From: a virus
Virus record (IMG/VR): IMGVR_UViG_3300006802_000144
Coordinates: 1 to 48,510 of that record
Length of the DNA: 48,510 bases
Reading direction: 5' to 3' (one strand)
Shown: one piece after another, positions 1 to 8,638 of the stretch
How the letters are laid out: each line of letters starts with the position of its first letter
Numbering within the stretch: the first letter of the stretch is position 1
Translations under genes and position numbers: made by a program
Notes under the pieces: generated by a model
Database searches by the model: none
Told to the model about the DNA's origin: nothing
The model's input: only the letters and a program-made list of their open reading frames with translations

Positions 1-49
1 CCTTCGCTTGCAGTGAGAGCAAAATCCAAACCGACCCCTTAAGGTGCCC

Positions 50-478
50 ATGGCCCTAGTAGCTCTCCCCGGCGGCAACGGCGACGTGCTGATGCCAGAA
101 TGGGACACGATCTTTACCGACGAACTATTGCAGGCCCGCGCTGGCGATGTTTGGCGCGCGACCGTTTCTGAAATGCGCGACGCTGGCACGCTGGCGACGA
201 TCAACGGGAACCAAATCCGCCGCTATGTGGTGGCGTGCGTGATGTTCGATGACGCTACGGCCAAGATCGCGGAACAAGGCCCCGTAGTGCCTGCAAAGCG
301 GACCAAATCGGCCTCATGGAACCCATGGTGGACGGTGCTGAAAGACGCAGATGTGATGGCCAGCAACCATGAGGACAAACTCGGATTGAACCCACGGCGC
401 AGGGCGCAGGTTGCGCCGGTCAAGAAGAAGGCCCGCGCCGCAACATCCGCAGACAGGTTCCTTGCCGCGAAAGCGTAA
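50..478 (+). CDS. terS: Terminase small subunit (P27-like)
   Basis: Small acidic-then-basic protein of 142 residues directly upstream of the large terminase, which is the usual place of the DNA-recognition subunit of the packaging motor. The N-terminal part (LPGGNGDVLMPEW) and the following helical region resemble P27-family small terminases; the C-terminus is Lys/Arg-rich (VKKKARAATS), as in subunits that bind the packaging site. ATG at 50 is chosen because AAGG lies 5 nt upstream; a GTG at 44 is in frame and possible. The 3' end overlaps the large-subunit gene. Assignment rests on position and overall character; no single diagnostic motif is seen. Confidence 0.8.
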   Translation: MALVALPGGNGDVLMPEWDTIFTDELLQARAGDVWRATVSEMRDAGTLATINGNQIRRYVVACVMFDDATAKIAEQGPVVPAKRTKSASWNPWWTVLKDADVMASNHEDKLGLNPRRRAQVAPVKKKARAATSADRFLAAKA

Positions 479-2288
479 ATACCACCCCGACACAGACCCC
501 GCCTCGGCTTGGGCCGAGGATGTCGTGAGCGGCGATGTGGTGTCCGGCGTTCTCATGCGGTTGGCATGTGAGAGGCATCTGCGGGACCTGATTGACGGCC
601 CCAAGCGCGGGCTGCATTGGCGGACGGAACAGGCTGAACGGGCGCAGGCGTTCTTTCCGGCTGTCCTGTCGGTCACAGCGGGCGCGAAGGTGGGCGAGCC
701 GTTTAACCTGCCGAGCTACACGTCGTTCGTGGTCGGATCGCTGTTCGGCTGGATGCGGGCGGACGGTCGGCGCCGGTTCCGTCATGCGTGGCTGGAATTG
801 GGCAAGGGGCAAATCAAAAGCCCGCTGATGGCGGCCCTCGGGCTGTATGTCATGGGCTGGTGCGGGGTTGCCCGGTCTGAGGTCTACGCGATCGCGAAGG
901 ACCGCAATCAGGCGAACGTGCTGTTCCAGGACGCGGCGGCGATGTGCCAGGCGCCTATTCCGGGGCGCGACGGGGAGACGCTGGAAAGCCTCGGTGAAGT
1001 GCTGATCCGGGGCAACGGGCAGATGTCTTGGATGATTGAGCACCCGGCCACGCGGTCTGTGTTCCGCGCGCTGGCAGGCGACGAACGAGTCAATGGCCCG
1101 CGCCCGTCTCTGGTGCTGGGTGACGAGATACACGAATGGCGGACGGGCGGCGCCATCGAGACATGGCAGGCCGCCATTGCCAAGATGCCGGGCGATAGCC
1201 TGATGCTGCTGGGCACGAACACCCCGGCCGCCGACCAGCTCGTCGGGACCGAGTATTCCGACGTGTATCAGTCGGTTTTGCGTGGCGAAGCGGATGATGA
1301 CGCGGCGTTCGCGCTGATCGCACGGACGGACCCCGGCGACGACCCGATGAACGACGAAAGCGTGTGGCGTAAGTCTCTGCCATGCCTCGGGTTGACGTTC
1401 CCGATTGAGAATGTGCGAGGCGAGGTCCAAAGCGCGAAGGGGCGCATGGCCAAGGCGCTGGCCACGAAACGGCTGTATTTCGGCATTCCTGTCGGCACAG
1501 CCGAATACTGGATTGACCTGGACGCCTGGGAAGGCGCGCAAGGCCGGGTGGACATGGCGCAGTTTGCCGGCCGGTCATGCTGGCTGTCATTGGACCTGAG
1601 CCGCAAGAACGATTTGACCGCCCTCGGGATCGGGTGCCGGGACGATGAAGGCCGGCTTGTCGCTGCGGTGCGGTATTGGAAGCCGGCGGATGGACTGGCG
1701 GAAGCGGCGCGGACGGATCGGGCGTCGTATGTCGAGTGGTCACAGGGGCCGGACCCGTTCTTGAACGCGGTTCCCGGCAGGACGATCGACTATTCGTTCG
1801 TTGCCGTCGAGGCGCAACGGATGTGCGCCGAATACGACGTGGAAATGATGGCGATCGACCCGGCGTTCATGAGCGATTTCCGGGCCGCGTGCGACGCGAT
1901 CGGTTTTGATACCTGGATTTGGTCGCCGGACGAAAACTACGGCAGCGGCTTGAAGCTGGTCATCCACGGGCAGGGAGCGCAGGGCATGACCAGCGACAAA
2001 ATGCTGTGGATGCCCCGGTCCCTCGGCGTTCTGGAAGACATGATCCTCAATTCCGAGATCGTCATAGACGAAAGCCCGATCACGAAATGGTGCGCGGGTA
2101 ACGCGGCGATCAAGGCGGATGCGCGCGGCAATCGGTATTTGGTGAAGGCGCAGCAGCGCGGGCGGATCGACGGGCTGGTTGTGCTGGCGATGCTGGCGGG
2201 TGCGGCGGAAGCCGGACTTGCCGGCGGCGCATCCATTTTCGACGACCCAACCTACTGGGATGAAAAGACCGATGTCGTCCTGGCGTGA
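462..2288 (+). CDS. terL: Terminase large subunit (HK97-type ATPase/nuclease)
   Basis: Packaging motor: the N-terminal ATPase pumps DNA into the prohead and the C-terminal RNase H-like nuclease cuts concatemers. A P-loop-like segment GKGQIKSPL lies near residue 114 and a Walker B LVLGDEIHEW near 221. Nuclease acidic residues lie in SLDLSRKNDLTALG (~378), MMAIDPAF (~465) and RIDGLVV (~570). About 608 aa is normal for Terminase_1. The P-loop is odd: the usual GKGxGKS reads GKGQIKS, with Ile replacing the second Gly. The reading frame is open from 411, but both 411 and 462 are TTG codons; 462 leaves a usual-length N-terminus before AWAEDVVSGD and only a 17-nt overlap with terS. The 3' end overlaps the portal gene by 17 nt. 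Confidence 0.93.
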   Translation: MPRKRKYHPDTDPASAWAEDVVSGDVVSGVLMRLACERHLRDLIDGPKRGLHWRTEQAERAQAFFPAVLSVTAGAKVGEPFNLPSYTSFVVGSLFGWMRADGRRRFRHAWLELGKGQIKSPLMAALGLYVMGWCGVARSEVYAIAKDRNQANVLFQDAAAMCQAPIPGRDGETLESLGEVLIRGNGQMSWMIEHPATRSVFRALAGDERVNGPRPSLVLGDEIHEWRTGGAIETWQAAIAKMPGDSLMLLGTNTPAADQLVGTEYSDVYQSVLRGEADDDAAFALIARTDPGDDPMNDESVWRKSLPCLGLTFPIENVRGEVQSAKGRMAKALATKRLYFGIPVGTAEYWIDLDAWEGAQGRVDMAQFAGRSCWLSLDLSRKNDLTALGIGCRDDEGRLVAAVRYWKPADGLAEAARTDRASYVEWSQGPDPFLNAVPGRTIDYSFVAVEAQRMCAEYDVEMMAIDPAFMSDFRAACDAIGFDTWIWSPDENYGSGLKLVIHGQGAQGMTSDKMLWMPRSLGVLEDMILNSEIVIDESPITKWCAGNAAIKADARGNRYLVKAQQRGRIDGLVVLAMLAGAAEAGLAGGASIFDDPTYWDEKTDVVLA

Positions 2289-3546
2289 ACGCATCGGCCG
2301 TCTGTTCAACCGGATGTCGAAGCCGGTGGACCCTGACAATGGGTTCCGTGAGGTTATTCGCACCCTTGCCGGGACCACGATCACGCACGATGCGGCGTTC
2401 AAGCTGCCTGCCTACATGCGCGGGTCTACGTTGCTTGCGGCGTCGTTGGCGCAACTGCCGTGGCATGTGAACAAGATGCTGAAGAATGGCGGGCGCGAAC
2501 GGGCGGCGACGCATCCGGTTGAGTGGTTGTTGCAGAGGCAACCCAACTCGGAAATGACCGCGCTTGCATGGCGCGAAACGGCGATGCTGCACGCGATGAC
2601 GGCGGGCAACCATTACTCGGAAATCGAGACGAACAACCGGAACGTGGCCATAAACCTATGGCCGCTGGTGCCGGAACGTGTTGAACCAAAGCGAGATGAT
2701 GCGGATCGGTTGTTCTATCGTGTGTGGAACCCGCGCGGAGGTCACACAGACCTGGCACCTGAGAAAGTGTTCCACATCCACGGTGCCGGGTGGGATGGTA
2801 TTTCCGGTTTCGACACCGTTGCCATGGCTGGCGAGTCCCTTGGTCTGTCCAAGGCGCTAGAGGAATTTGCGGCGACGTTCTTCGGCAACGGTGCCAACCC
2901 CGGGTTGGTGGTCAAGCTGAAAACCAAGCCGACGCCGGATGGCTTGAAGCGGATGCGTGCCGAAATCGACAGTATGCACGGCGGCCCGCGTCGGGCGCAC
3001 AAGGTGGCGTTCACGGATGTCGGTGCCGAGATTGAAAAGATGACGACGGCGCCGGAACAGTCGCAGTTTCTCGAAAGCCGCCAGCATCAGGTTACGGAAA
3101 TGTCCCGCATCACGGGTGTTCCGCCGCATTTGATCGCGGATTTGATGCGATCCACGAACAACAACATCGAGCATCAGTCTCGTGAGTTCCTGACCTATGG
3201 GCTGATGCCATGGGTTTTGCGGTTTGAGCAGGAAGCCGACCGCAAGCTGTTCGGTGAAAACCGCGCGTCCTACTACACAAAAATGAACGTGAACGCGTTC
3301 ATGCGGGGCGATCAGGCTGCCCGGGCTGCGTTCTACAAGGATATGATCCTCAACGGCATCATGTCGGTCAATGAAATCCGCCAGTTGGAAGACATGGACC
3401 CGATCGGGCCGGAAGGGGATCAGCATTTGGTGCAAAGCCAGATGATGAACCTGAAGGATGCGGGCCAGAAGCAAGACCAGCCGGCCGATGCGTTGCCGGG
3501 CGAAACGATGAACGGGGTTGGTTATGGCTCTCGGCTACCGCATTAA
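2272..3546 (+). CDS. Portal protein (HK97 family)
   Basis: Dodecameric ring at the unique capsid vertex through which DNA enters and leaves. The 424-aa length, the position between terL and the protease, and motifs such as VEWLLQRQPN, AWRETAMLHAMTAGNHY and PPHLIADLMRSTNNNIEHQ are typical of the Phage_portal (PF04860) family; the last is the conserved stretch after the crown region. The frame is open further upstream, but ATG 2272 (MSSWRERIGRLFNRM) gives the normal amphipathic N-terminus and a short overlap with terL. The C-terminus overlaps the start of the protease gene, suggesting coupled translation of the head genes. Confidence 0.93.
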   Translation: MSSWRERIGRLFNRMSKPVDPDNGFREVIRTLAGTTITHDAAFKLPAYMRGSTLLAASLAQLPWHVNKMLKNGGRERAATHPVEWLLQRQPNSEMTALAWRETAMLHAMTAGNHYSEIETNNRNVAINLWPLVPERVEPKRDDADRLFYRVWNPRGGHTDLAPEKVFHIHGAGWDGISGFDTVAMAGESLGLSKALEEFAATFFGNGANPGLVVKLKTKPTPDGLKRMRAEIDSMHGGPRRAHKVAFTDVGAEIEKMTTAPEQSQFLESRQHQVTEMSRITGVPPHLIADLMRSTNNNIEHQSREFLTYGLMPWVLRFEQEADRKLFGENRASYYTKMNVNAFMRGDQAARAAFYKDMILNGIMSVNEIRQLEDMDPIGPEGDQHLVQSQMMNLKDAGQKQDQPADALPGETMNGVGYGSRLPH

Positions 3547-4240
3547 CGCCAAGGCCGGCGACCGCGCCGAAATTCTCATCTATGAGGACGTTGGCGAGGG
3601 TTGGTTCGGCGGTGTGTCGGCGAAACAATTCGCCGGTGACCTGAAATCCATGGGCGAAGTCAAGGCGATCGACGTTCGGATCAACTCCTATGGCGGCGAC
3701 GTGTTCGATGGGCTGGCGATCTATCGCCAACTGGCGGACCACAAGGCGCGCGTCGTGGTCCATATCGACGGTGTGGCGGCGTCCATCGCCAGCGTCATTG
3801 CCATGGCTGGCGATGAAATCAACATTGCGGCACCGGCATTCCTGATGATCCACAACGCATGGGGCATGGCGGTCGGTTCTCCCGAGGATATGCGGAGCGT
3901 TGCCGATCGTTTGGAAGCCGTGAGCGGCGCTATTGCGGATGTCTACACAGCCCGCACCAAAAACCCGAGCGCCGATGTCCGCGCATGGATGGACGAAGAA
4001 CGCTGGTTCACAGCGGCCGAGGCAATGGAAGCCGGCTTCGTGACGCGCGTTGTTGATAACGTGGAACGCATGGCGGCGTCGTTCAACCCGCAATTGCACA
4101 AGTTCAAGGGTATGCCGGCGGCTCTCGTTGCTCCGGTTACAGATGTCACGCCGCTTCGGAATGAAGCGGCCGAGACGTTCAAGCGTATGCAGGCGCGGCA
4201 CCATGCCGCCCGTATGCGGAGCGCAGTCAAGCGCACGTAA
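3524..4240 (+). CDS. ClpP-like prohead protease (S14)
   Basis: Head maturation protease that removes the scaffold-like N-terminus of the capsid protein after assembly. The fold is recognisable from INSYGGDVFDGLAIYRQL, the nucleophile Ser in GVAASIASVIAMAGD, and the catalytic His in FLMIHNAWG. AEAMEAGFVTRVVD follows where the ClpP/SppA-type core ends. The 238-residue length is usual for phage S14 proteases. A TTG at 3518 is also in frame; ATG 3524 is preferred. It lies between portal and capsid, the standard HK97 order. The basic C-terminal tail (RMQARHHAARMRSAVKRT) may help it enter the prohead, which is an inference. Confidence 0.92.
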   Translation: MALGYRINAKAGDRAEILIYEDVGEGWFGGVSAKQFAGDLKSMGEVKAIDVRINSYGGDVFDGLAIYRQLADHKARVVVHIDGVAASIASVIAMAGDEINIAAPAFLMIHNAWGMAVGSPEDMRSVADRLEAVSGAIADVYTARTKNPSADVRAWMDEERWFTAAEAMEAGFVTRVVDNVERMAASFNPQLHKFKGMPAALVAPVTDVTPLRNEAAETFKRMQARHHAARMRSAVKRT

Positions 4241-4265
4241 TCCGGCGGGCTGCGGCTCGTAGGTC

Positions 4266-4297
4266 ATCGGTTTCGATTGGGCATCGCCACCGATTTT
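4266..4297 (+). terminator. Intergenic hairpin before capsid gene
   Basis: In the 85-nt gap before the capsid gene, ATCGGT (4266-4271) pairs with ACCGAT (4289-4294), and an inner CGAT/ATCG stem closes a 5-nt loop. TTTT follows at 4294-4297. It could be a leaky terminator or an mRNA-processing/stability hairpin that sets capsid mRNA above its neighbours. The stem is short and not very GC-rich, so this is tentative. Confidence 0.35.
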
Positions 4298-4325
4298 CCC
4301 CCGCCCACATAAGGACTACAATTAG

Positions 4326-5843
4326 ATGAACATCCAGGCCAATGGTGCCCGGGCCAACCTTGGCCGGGTGCCTGACAGCGTGCTTGCCGTTCTCGCGGTC
4401 GGTGCGCCGCTCAACGCGGTGATGCTGAACGAAGATGACCCGGTGATCCGTGGCTATCGCGATCGGCAGGACCAGCTTCTCGTTGCGTCGCAGTCCATCC
4501 TCGATCTGGCGACGGCCGAGAAGCGCGAACTGACCCGTGAGGAAAAGACCGAGGTCGATCAGAACTCGGCCGATTTCGAACGCCTGGAAGGTGAGATCAC
4601 GTCCCGCGCCAAGATCGCCGCTCAGGCCGCGATGTTGGCCGCGCCTCGTGGACGCCAGACCGAGGCGAATGCCACGGAAAGCCACCCCGGCGACGAACCG
4701 ATCCGCCAGAACATGCAGAACGCGGCACCGCGCGCTTCGGCCCCCGCTGGCACTGTCTACCCGCAGCCGCGTCAACTGGCCGCCGGCAACCACGGGTTCC
4801 GCAGCATGGGCGAGTTTGCCAATGCGGTCCGGGTGGCGGCTTCGCGTGGTGGCGAGTGGGATCAGCGGTTGGTTCGCAATGCCACGCTGTCCACCTATTC
4901 GCAGGAAGGCGTCGGCGCTGATGGCGGGTTCGCCGTGCCGCCCGATTTCCGCGCCGCGATCGTTGAACAGGTGATGGCGCCGGAAAGCATCCTCGGTCGC
5001 TGCGACAATCAGCAGTCTTCGTCCAACAACATGACCTTCCCGGTGGATGAGACGACCGCGTGGCAGTCGAGCGGTGGCATCCAGGCGTATTGGGAAGGCG
5101 AGGCCGGAACGATCACGCAGTCCAAGCCTGCGCTCGGTCAGGTCAATCTCCGCCTGCACAAGCTGACGGCTTTGGTGCCCGTGACCGAGGAACAGCTTTC
5201 CGACGTGACCGCGATGGACAGCTACCTTCGCCGCAAGGCCCCTGAGAAGATCAACTACAAGGTTTCCGATGCCATCATTCGCGGCACGGGCGCCGGTATG
5301 CCGAAAGGCGTGTTGGAGTCCGGGGCGCTGGTCACCGTCAGCAAGGAAACCTCGCAGGCCGCCGACACGCTCAAGTCGATGAACGTGTTCAAGATGTGGG
5401 CACGCATGTATGCCCCGTCTCGTTCCAACGCAGTCTGGCTGATCAACCAGGACCTGGAACCGCAACTCTATTCGATGACCGTCGATGTCAAGAACATGGC
5501 GGGCAGCGAGAATGTCGGTGGCGCTCCGGTCTACATTCCGCCTGGTGGGATCAACGGCAGCCCGTTCGGCCTGCTGATGGGCCGTCCGGTTGTGCCGCAT
5601 GAGGTGTGCAGCGCGATCGGCGACGTTGGCGACGTGATCCTGGCGGACTTCTCCAAGTATCTGGCGGTGACGAAGCCCGGCGGCGTGCGGACGGATACGA
5701 GCATCCATCTGTGGTTCGACCAGGACGTGACAGCGTTCCGGTTCACGTTCCGACTGGCCGGGCAGCCGTGGCGTTCGGCACCGATCACCCGCGCGAACGG
5801 CAGCAACACCCTGTCGGACTTCGTGACGCTGGAAGCCCGTTAA
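4326..5843 (+). CDS. Major capsid protein (HK97 fold) with N-terminal scaffold region
   Basis: Main shell protein, 505 aa. The N-terminal ~130 residues are charged and helical (DRQDQLLVASQSILDL, EEKTEVDQNSADFERLEGEI), like the delta-domain scaffold of HK97, followed by a Pro/Ala linker where the protease should cut. The HK97 core starts around ATLSTYSQEGVGADGGFAVP and continues through the E-loop/P-domain (KPALGQVNLRLHKLTALVPV, EEQLSD) to the C-terminal ADFSKYLAVTKPGGVRTDTS and FRFTFRLAGQPW. These are standard PF05065 signatures. AAGGA lies ~10 nt before ATG. The direct upstream ClpP-like protease supports maturation cleavage. Confidence 0.95.
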   Translation: MNIQANGARANLGRVPDSVLAVLAVGAPLNAVMLNEDDPVIRGYRDRQDQLLVASQSILDLATAEKRELTREEKTEVDQNSADFERLEGEITSRAKIAAQAAMLAAPRGRQTEANATESHPGDEPIRQNMQNAAPRASAPAGTVYPQPRQLAAGNHGFRSMGEFANAVRVAASRGGEWDQRLVRNATLSTYSQEGVGADGGFAVPPDFRAAIVEQVMAPESILGRCDNQQSSSNNMTFPVDETTAWQSSGGIQAYWEGEAGTITQSKPALGQVNLRLHKLTALVPVTEEQLSDVTAMDSYLRRKAPEKINYKVSDAIIRGTGAGMPKGVLESGALVTVSKETSQAADTLKSMNVFKMWARMYAPSRSNAVWLINQDLEPQLYSMTVDVKNMAGSENVGGAPVYIPPGGINGSPFGLLMGRPVVPHEVCSAIGDVGDVILADFSKYLAVTKPGGVRTDTSIHLWFDQDVTAFRFTFRLAGQPWRSAPITRANGSNTLSDFVTLEAR

Positions 5844-5869
5844 TAGCGGCTTGATGAGGATTTACTGAA

Positions 5870-6367
5870 ATGAACAAGCTGTTCGTTGAACAGTTCCAGG
5901 TCGTGCCGCTGATCATGCCCGTTGCCCTTGGCACGGGCGCGAACACGGGCGATTTCGTGAACATGCGGGACTATGGTCGCTTGACCATTCTGTTTCTGTG
6001 TGGCGTCGGTGCGGCTTCGCAGGACCCGACCATCACGGTTCTGCAAGCCGCTACCAACGGCGGTTCCACCAAGGCGCTGAACTTCACCCGCATCGACGTG
6101 AAGCAGGCGTCCGCTCTGACGGCTGTGGGCACGTTCACCACGGTTTCGCAGTCGGCGGCGAACACCTACACGTCGGACACGTCCGGTGAGATGCAGAAGC
6201 TGTGGATCATCGACATCAAGGCCGAAGACCTGGATGTCGATAACAGCTACGATTGGGTTCAGGTGACCATCGCCGACGTTGGCACCGCGTCCCAGATCGG
6301 CACCGTGATCGCGTTCCTTGGCGAGCCGCGCTATGCGAAGGCGACCCTGCCGACCGCGATCGCGTAG
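5870..6367 (+). CDS. Head-associated structural protein, unknown
   Basis: 165 aa, directly after the capsid gene with a good ribosome site (TGAGGAT). It is rich in Thr/Ala/Val and predicted mostly beta; it starts MNKLFVEQFQVVPLIMPVAL and contains NMRDYGRLTILFLCGVGA and DNSYDWVQVTIADVG. No catalytic motif is visible. Position and composition suggest a virion component such as a capsid-decorating or stabilising protein. That role is inferred from context only. Similar Thr-rich beta proteins follow capsid genes in other siphoviruses. Confidence 0.75.
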   Translation: MNKLFVEQFQVVPLIMPVALGTGANTGDFVNMRDYGRLTILFLCGVGAASQDPTITVLQAATNGGSTKALNFTRIDVKQASALTAVGTFTTVSQSAANTYTSDTSGEMQKLWIIDIKAEDLDVDNSYDWVQVTIADVGTASQIGTVIAFLGEPRYAKATLPTAIA

Positions 6368-6379
6368 GGGGACTGAGCA

Positions 6380-6721
6380 ATGCCGCGTTATCGCTTTTCC
6401 GAAACGGTTGTCTACAAGTCCGGCAACCCATGGCCAACGTATGAGGCTGGCAGAGTCTATGACCTGTCGGCGGATTTCGGTGAGCGTTGGGTGCGCCGCA
6501 GTGTGGCGACGGTGGATGATGGCGATGGCGCGGCGTTGCCTGATCCTCGGTTCCCGGTGGCGGTGACGGAGACCGTTGCCGACTTGGCGGCGGGGATAAC
6601 CGAGGCCGTGAAATCGGGTGAGAAGTCGATCAATCAGGCGCGGGAGGAATTGGGAATGCCTCCCATCGCCCCCGCGGTTGAACGCACAACCCGCCCCTAT
6701 CGGACGCGGGGTGGCGCATGA
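6380..6721 (+). CDS. Hypothetical head-region protein
   Basis: 113 aa, ATG after GGGGGA. The N-terminus MPRYRFSETVVYKSG and AGRVYDLSADFGERWVRRSVA suggest a small beta domain; the C-terminal half (VADLAAGITEAVKSG, INQAREELGM) is helical and the tail is basic (TRPYRTRGGA). The gene overlaps the next start in ATGA. Proteins of this size after the capsid gene are often minor head proteins, but nothing seen here proves it. Confidence 0.65.
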   Translation: MPRYRFSETVVYKSGNPWPTYEAGRVYDLSADFGERWVRRSVATVDDGDGAALPDPRFPVAVTETVADLAAGITEAVKSGEKSINQAREELGMPPIAPAVERTTRPYRTRGGA

Positions 6722-7380
6722 ATAACCACTGGCTAGAACAACCGAACGGCGCCCGCATCCACGCCACGGCGGTTGTCGGTATGCAGCCCTTCGCGGGCAA
6801 AGCATTCGCCCGCCCGACCGTGGAACAGGCCCCGCCAGTCATCGGCGCCAACGCCCTGATCGGACCCGGCGCCATCATCTACGCGGGCGCCACCATCGGC
6901 GACGACACCCAAGTCTGCCCGCAAGCGCACATCCGCGAGGGTGCGGTCATTGGCCAGCGGTGCGTCATCGGCGTTGGCGTTCGGATCGGATATGACGCCG
7001 TGATTGGCGACGACGTGCAAATCATGGACGATACCCACGTTTCCGGCGGCACTCGGATCGGTTCCGGCACGTTCGTTTCGGTTCATGTCGCCATGGTGAA
7101 CGACGATCGCCCGGCCGGGTATGTGTGGAAGGGTGTGACGCCGGTCACTGTCGGTCGCGGTTGCGTGATCGGATGCGGCGCGAAGCTGCGGCCGGGTGTG
7201 ACGATTGGCGATGGTGCGACGGTGGGTATGGGGGCCGTGGTGACGCGGGATGTTCCTGCGGGGGCTACGGTTAAGGGGATGCCGGCTCGGGTAACGGAAC
7301 TCTTCCAACGCGAATTGGAAAAGCCAAGCCCCTACGCAACCGCTCTGGCGGACGGCACCGCTTACGAGAATTACCCTTGA
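6718..7380 (+). CDS. Left-handed beta-helix acyltransferase (WlbB/WbpD-like)
   Basis: 220 aa dominated by hexapeptide repeats: IGANALIGPGAIIYAGATIG, VIGQRCVIGVGVRIG and VIGDDVQIMD, a left-handed parallel beta-helix from about residue 40 to 190. The loop AMVNDDRPAGY and the C-terminal VGMGAVVTRDVPAGATVKGMPARV match the NDxxPR and GxGxVVTkDVpxxaxVxGxPAR pattern of sugar-nucleotide N-acyltransferases (WlbB, WbpD, QdtC types). Such enzymes acetylate amino sugars used in surface glycans. It is the first gene of a three-gene sugar cassette sitting inside the head operon, and each gene overlaps the next. Substrate unknown. A role in modifying virion or host glycans is inferred. Confidence 0.85.
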   Translation: MNNHWLEQPNGARIHATAVVGMQPFAGKAFARPTVEQAPPVIGANALIGPGAIIYAGATIGDDTQVCPQAHIREGAVIGQRCVIGVGVRIGYDAVIGDDVQIMDDTHVSGGTRIGSGTFVSVHVAMVNDDRPAGYVWKGVTPVTVGRGCVIGCGAKLRPGVTIGDGATVGMGAVVTRDVPAGATVKGMPARVTELFQRELEKPSPYATALADGTAYENYP

Positions 7381-7988
7381 TCGTCGCCTCCTTCTTCGCC
7401 CCCCGCCACGACCAATGGGGCGCCGATTACCTCGCGCTCCTTCGCCTACTCGACAAATCCTGCCGCCGGTTCGGCCTCGACCACCTTTGCATCTCTGACC
7501 GGGATTTGAAGGTCGTCGATACGCTGGTGTGCAAACTGCCCGACAACCTGATGCTGGCGATCCTCGACGGCCAGAAACAGTGCCTCGAATGGACGCAAGA
7601 GCCAGTCCTATTCGTCGGCGCGGACTGCCTTATCGCCAAAGACCCACGCGCCATCAACGGCGGCGACTTGACCATAACCACGTCTGACACATTCGGGGAC
7701 TGCCGGATGAACACGGGCGCCATCTGGTGCCACAATCCTGCCCGCTGCGTGCCTATCTGGCGGGCTGCGGTCGATGCCCAGCCTGAGCAGTGGGGTGACG
7801 ACCAAATCGCGCTGTATGAGGCCGTGAATGCTTCCGGTGCGAGTTTCCAGGAAGTGCCGGCAGAGACCGCGAATTGGGCGCCTGACGACGTTTCGGACAA
7901 TGCCGGAATGCCGACCGTGGTGCATTTCAGGGGCACGCGTAAGGCGTGGATGGCCGAATGGGCGCGGCGATGGATGCAGCTAACTTGA
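7377..7988 (+). CDS. Putative GT8-like glycosyltransferase
   Basis: 203 aa with a TTG start in the TTGA overlap with the previous stop. Features resemble small GT-A enzymes of the GT8 type: VLFVGADCLIAKDP (position of the DxD-like metal motif, with only one Asp), CRMNTGAIWCHNP (the N-x-G motif), WGDDQIALYEAV (DDQ) and VVHFRGTRKAWM (the H-x-x-G-x-K-x-W end motif). No signal peptide or membrane segment, so it should act in the cytoplasm. The order of motifs supports sugar transfer; donor and acceptor are unknown. It lies between an amino-sugar acyltransferase and a DUF115-like protein. Confidence 0.65.
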   Translation: MIVASFFAPRHDQWGADYLALLRLLDKSCRRFGLDHLCISDRDLKVVDTLVCKLPDNLMLAILDGQKQCLEWTQEPVLFVGADCLIAKDPRAINGGDLTITTSDTFGDCRMNTGAIWCHNPARCVPIWRAAVDAQPEQWGDDQIALYEAVNASGASFQEVPAETANWAPDDVSDNAGMPTVVHFRGTRKAWMAEWARRWMQLT

Positions 7989-8638
7989 ACCCCTACACCG
8001 ATCCAGGCCATCCATGGCAGGGCAAGACGGTGTTCTGTCTGGCGTCGGGCGATAGTCTGCGCCGGCTGGATGCCAGTGAATGGGCGCTGATCCGTGACGC
8101 GCAACGGCATGGCGACATAGTGCTGGCGGTCAATTCCAGCATCAAGACTGCCCGCAATGGCGGATGCGAACCGGACGCGCTGATCTTCACGGATCAGAAC
8201 TGGTTTGAGGACAACGAAACGCTCATTCGGGCGTTCAAGGGGCCGGTGTTCACCTTGTCCCGTCGCGCGAAGGTGGCCATGCCGGAATTGCTGCGTCTGG
8301 AAAACATCACCCGTGGCGACTTTGGCCTATGCCCGCCGCTGCGGGATGGTAGGTCCACGGGGCATCGGGCGGTTTCGCTGGCGGTCATGTGCGGTGCCAG
8401 GCGGGTTGTGATGATGGGATACGACATGCGGGTTGATCCCGACACGGGCCGGTCTCACTGCCATGACGACTATCAGCACACGGAAACTATGAAGTCTTAT
8501 CGTGACGAGTTTATCCCGTCGTTCAATGGCTGGCATCAGGACGGCTTGCGGGTCGGGTGCGAGATTGTGAACGCGACCGATGGGACGGCTCTGGACGAAT
8601 TCCCGAAGGTTCGGTTGATGGATGTGTTTGCGTGCTGA
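7970..8638 (+). CDS. DUF115/MptE-like putative glycosyltransferase
   Basis: 222 aa from ATG 7970 (in-frame GTG 7946 and ATG 7958 are alternatives). It opens with a nucleotide-binding-like loop GKTVFCLASGDSLRRL, then VLAVNSS, EPDALIFTDQNWFED, and STGHRAVSLAVMCGARRVVMMGYDM. This arrangement (N-terminal GxGPSL-like loop, VNS, D-x-x-x-x-x-D, then TGxxAixLAxxxGaxxIxLiGyD) is that of the DUF115 family. Members include the flagellin-glycosylating Maf proteins and sialyltransferase-like enzymes. It is the last gene of the sugar cassette; its stop lies inside the next start region (GTG 8632). Role in virion or host glycan modification is inferred. Confidence 0.7.
   Translation: MDAANLNPYTDPGHPWQGKTVFCLASGDSLRRLDASEWALIRDAQRHGDIVLAVNSSIKTARNGGCEPDALIFTDQNWFEDNETLIRAFKGPVFTLSRRAKVAMPELLRLENITRGDFGLCPPLRDGRSTGHRAVSLAVMCGARRVVMMGYDMRVDPDTGRSHCHDDYQHTETMKSYRDEFIPSFNGWHQDGLRVGCEIVNATDGTALDEFPKVRLMDVFAC

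Noticed and set aside
420-1541. Minus-strand ORF of 373 codons opposite terL
   Set aside because: Shadow ORF; His/Arg/Pro-rich and conflicts with the terminase.
4227-5708. Long minus-strand ORF (493 codons) opposite the capsid gene
   Set aside because: Shadow of the capsid reading frame in GC-rich DNA; composition is Arg/His-rich without motifs and it opposes a certain gene.
8557-8631. Longer N-terminus of the head-tail connector
   Set aside because: The extra residues overlap the DUF115-like gene and lack the family character; GTG 8632 fits the operon overlaps.
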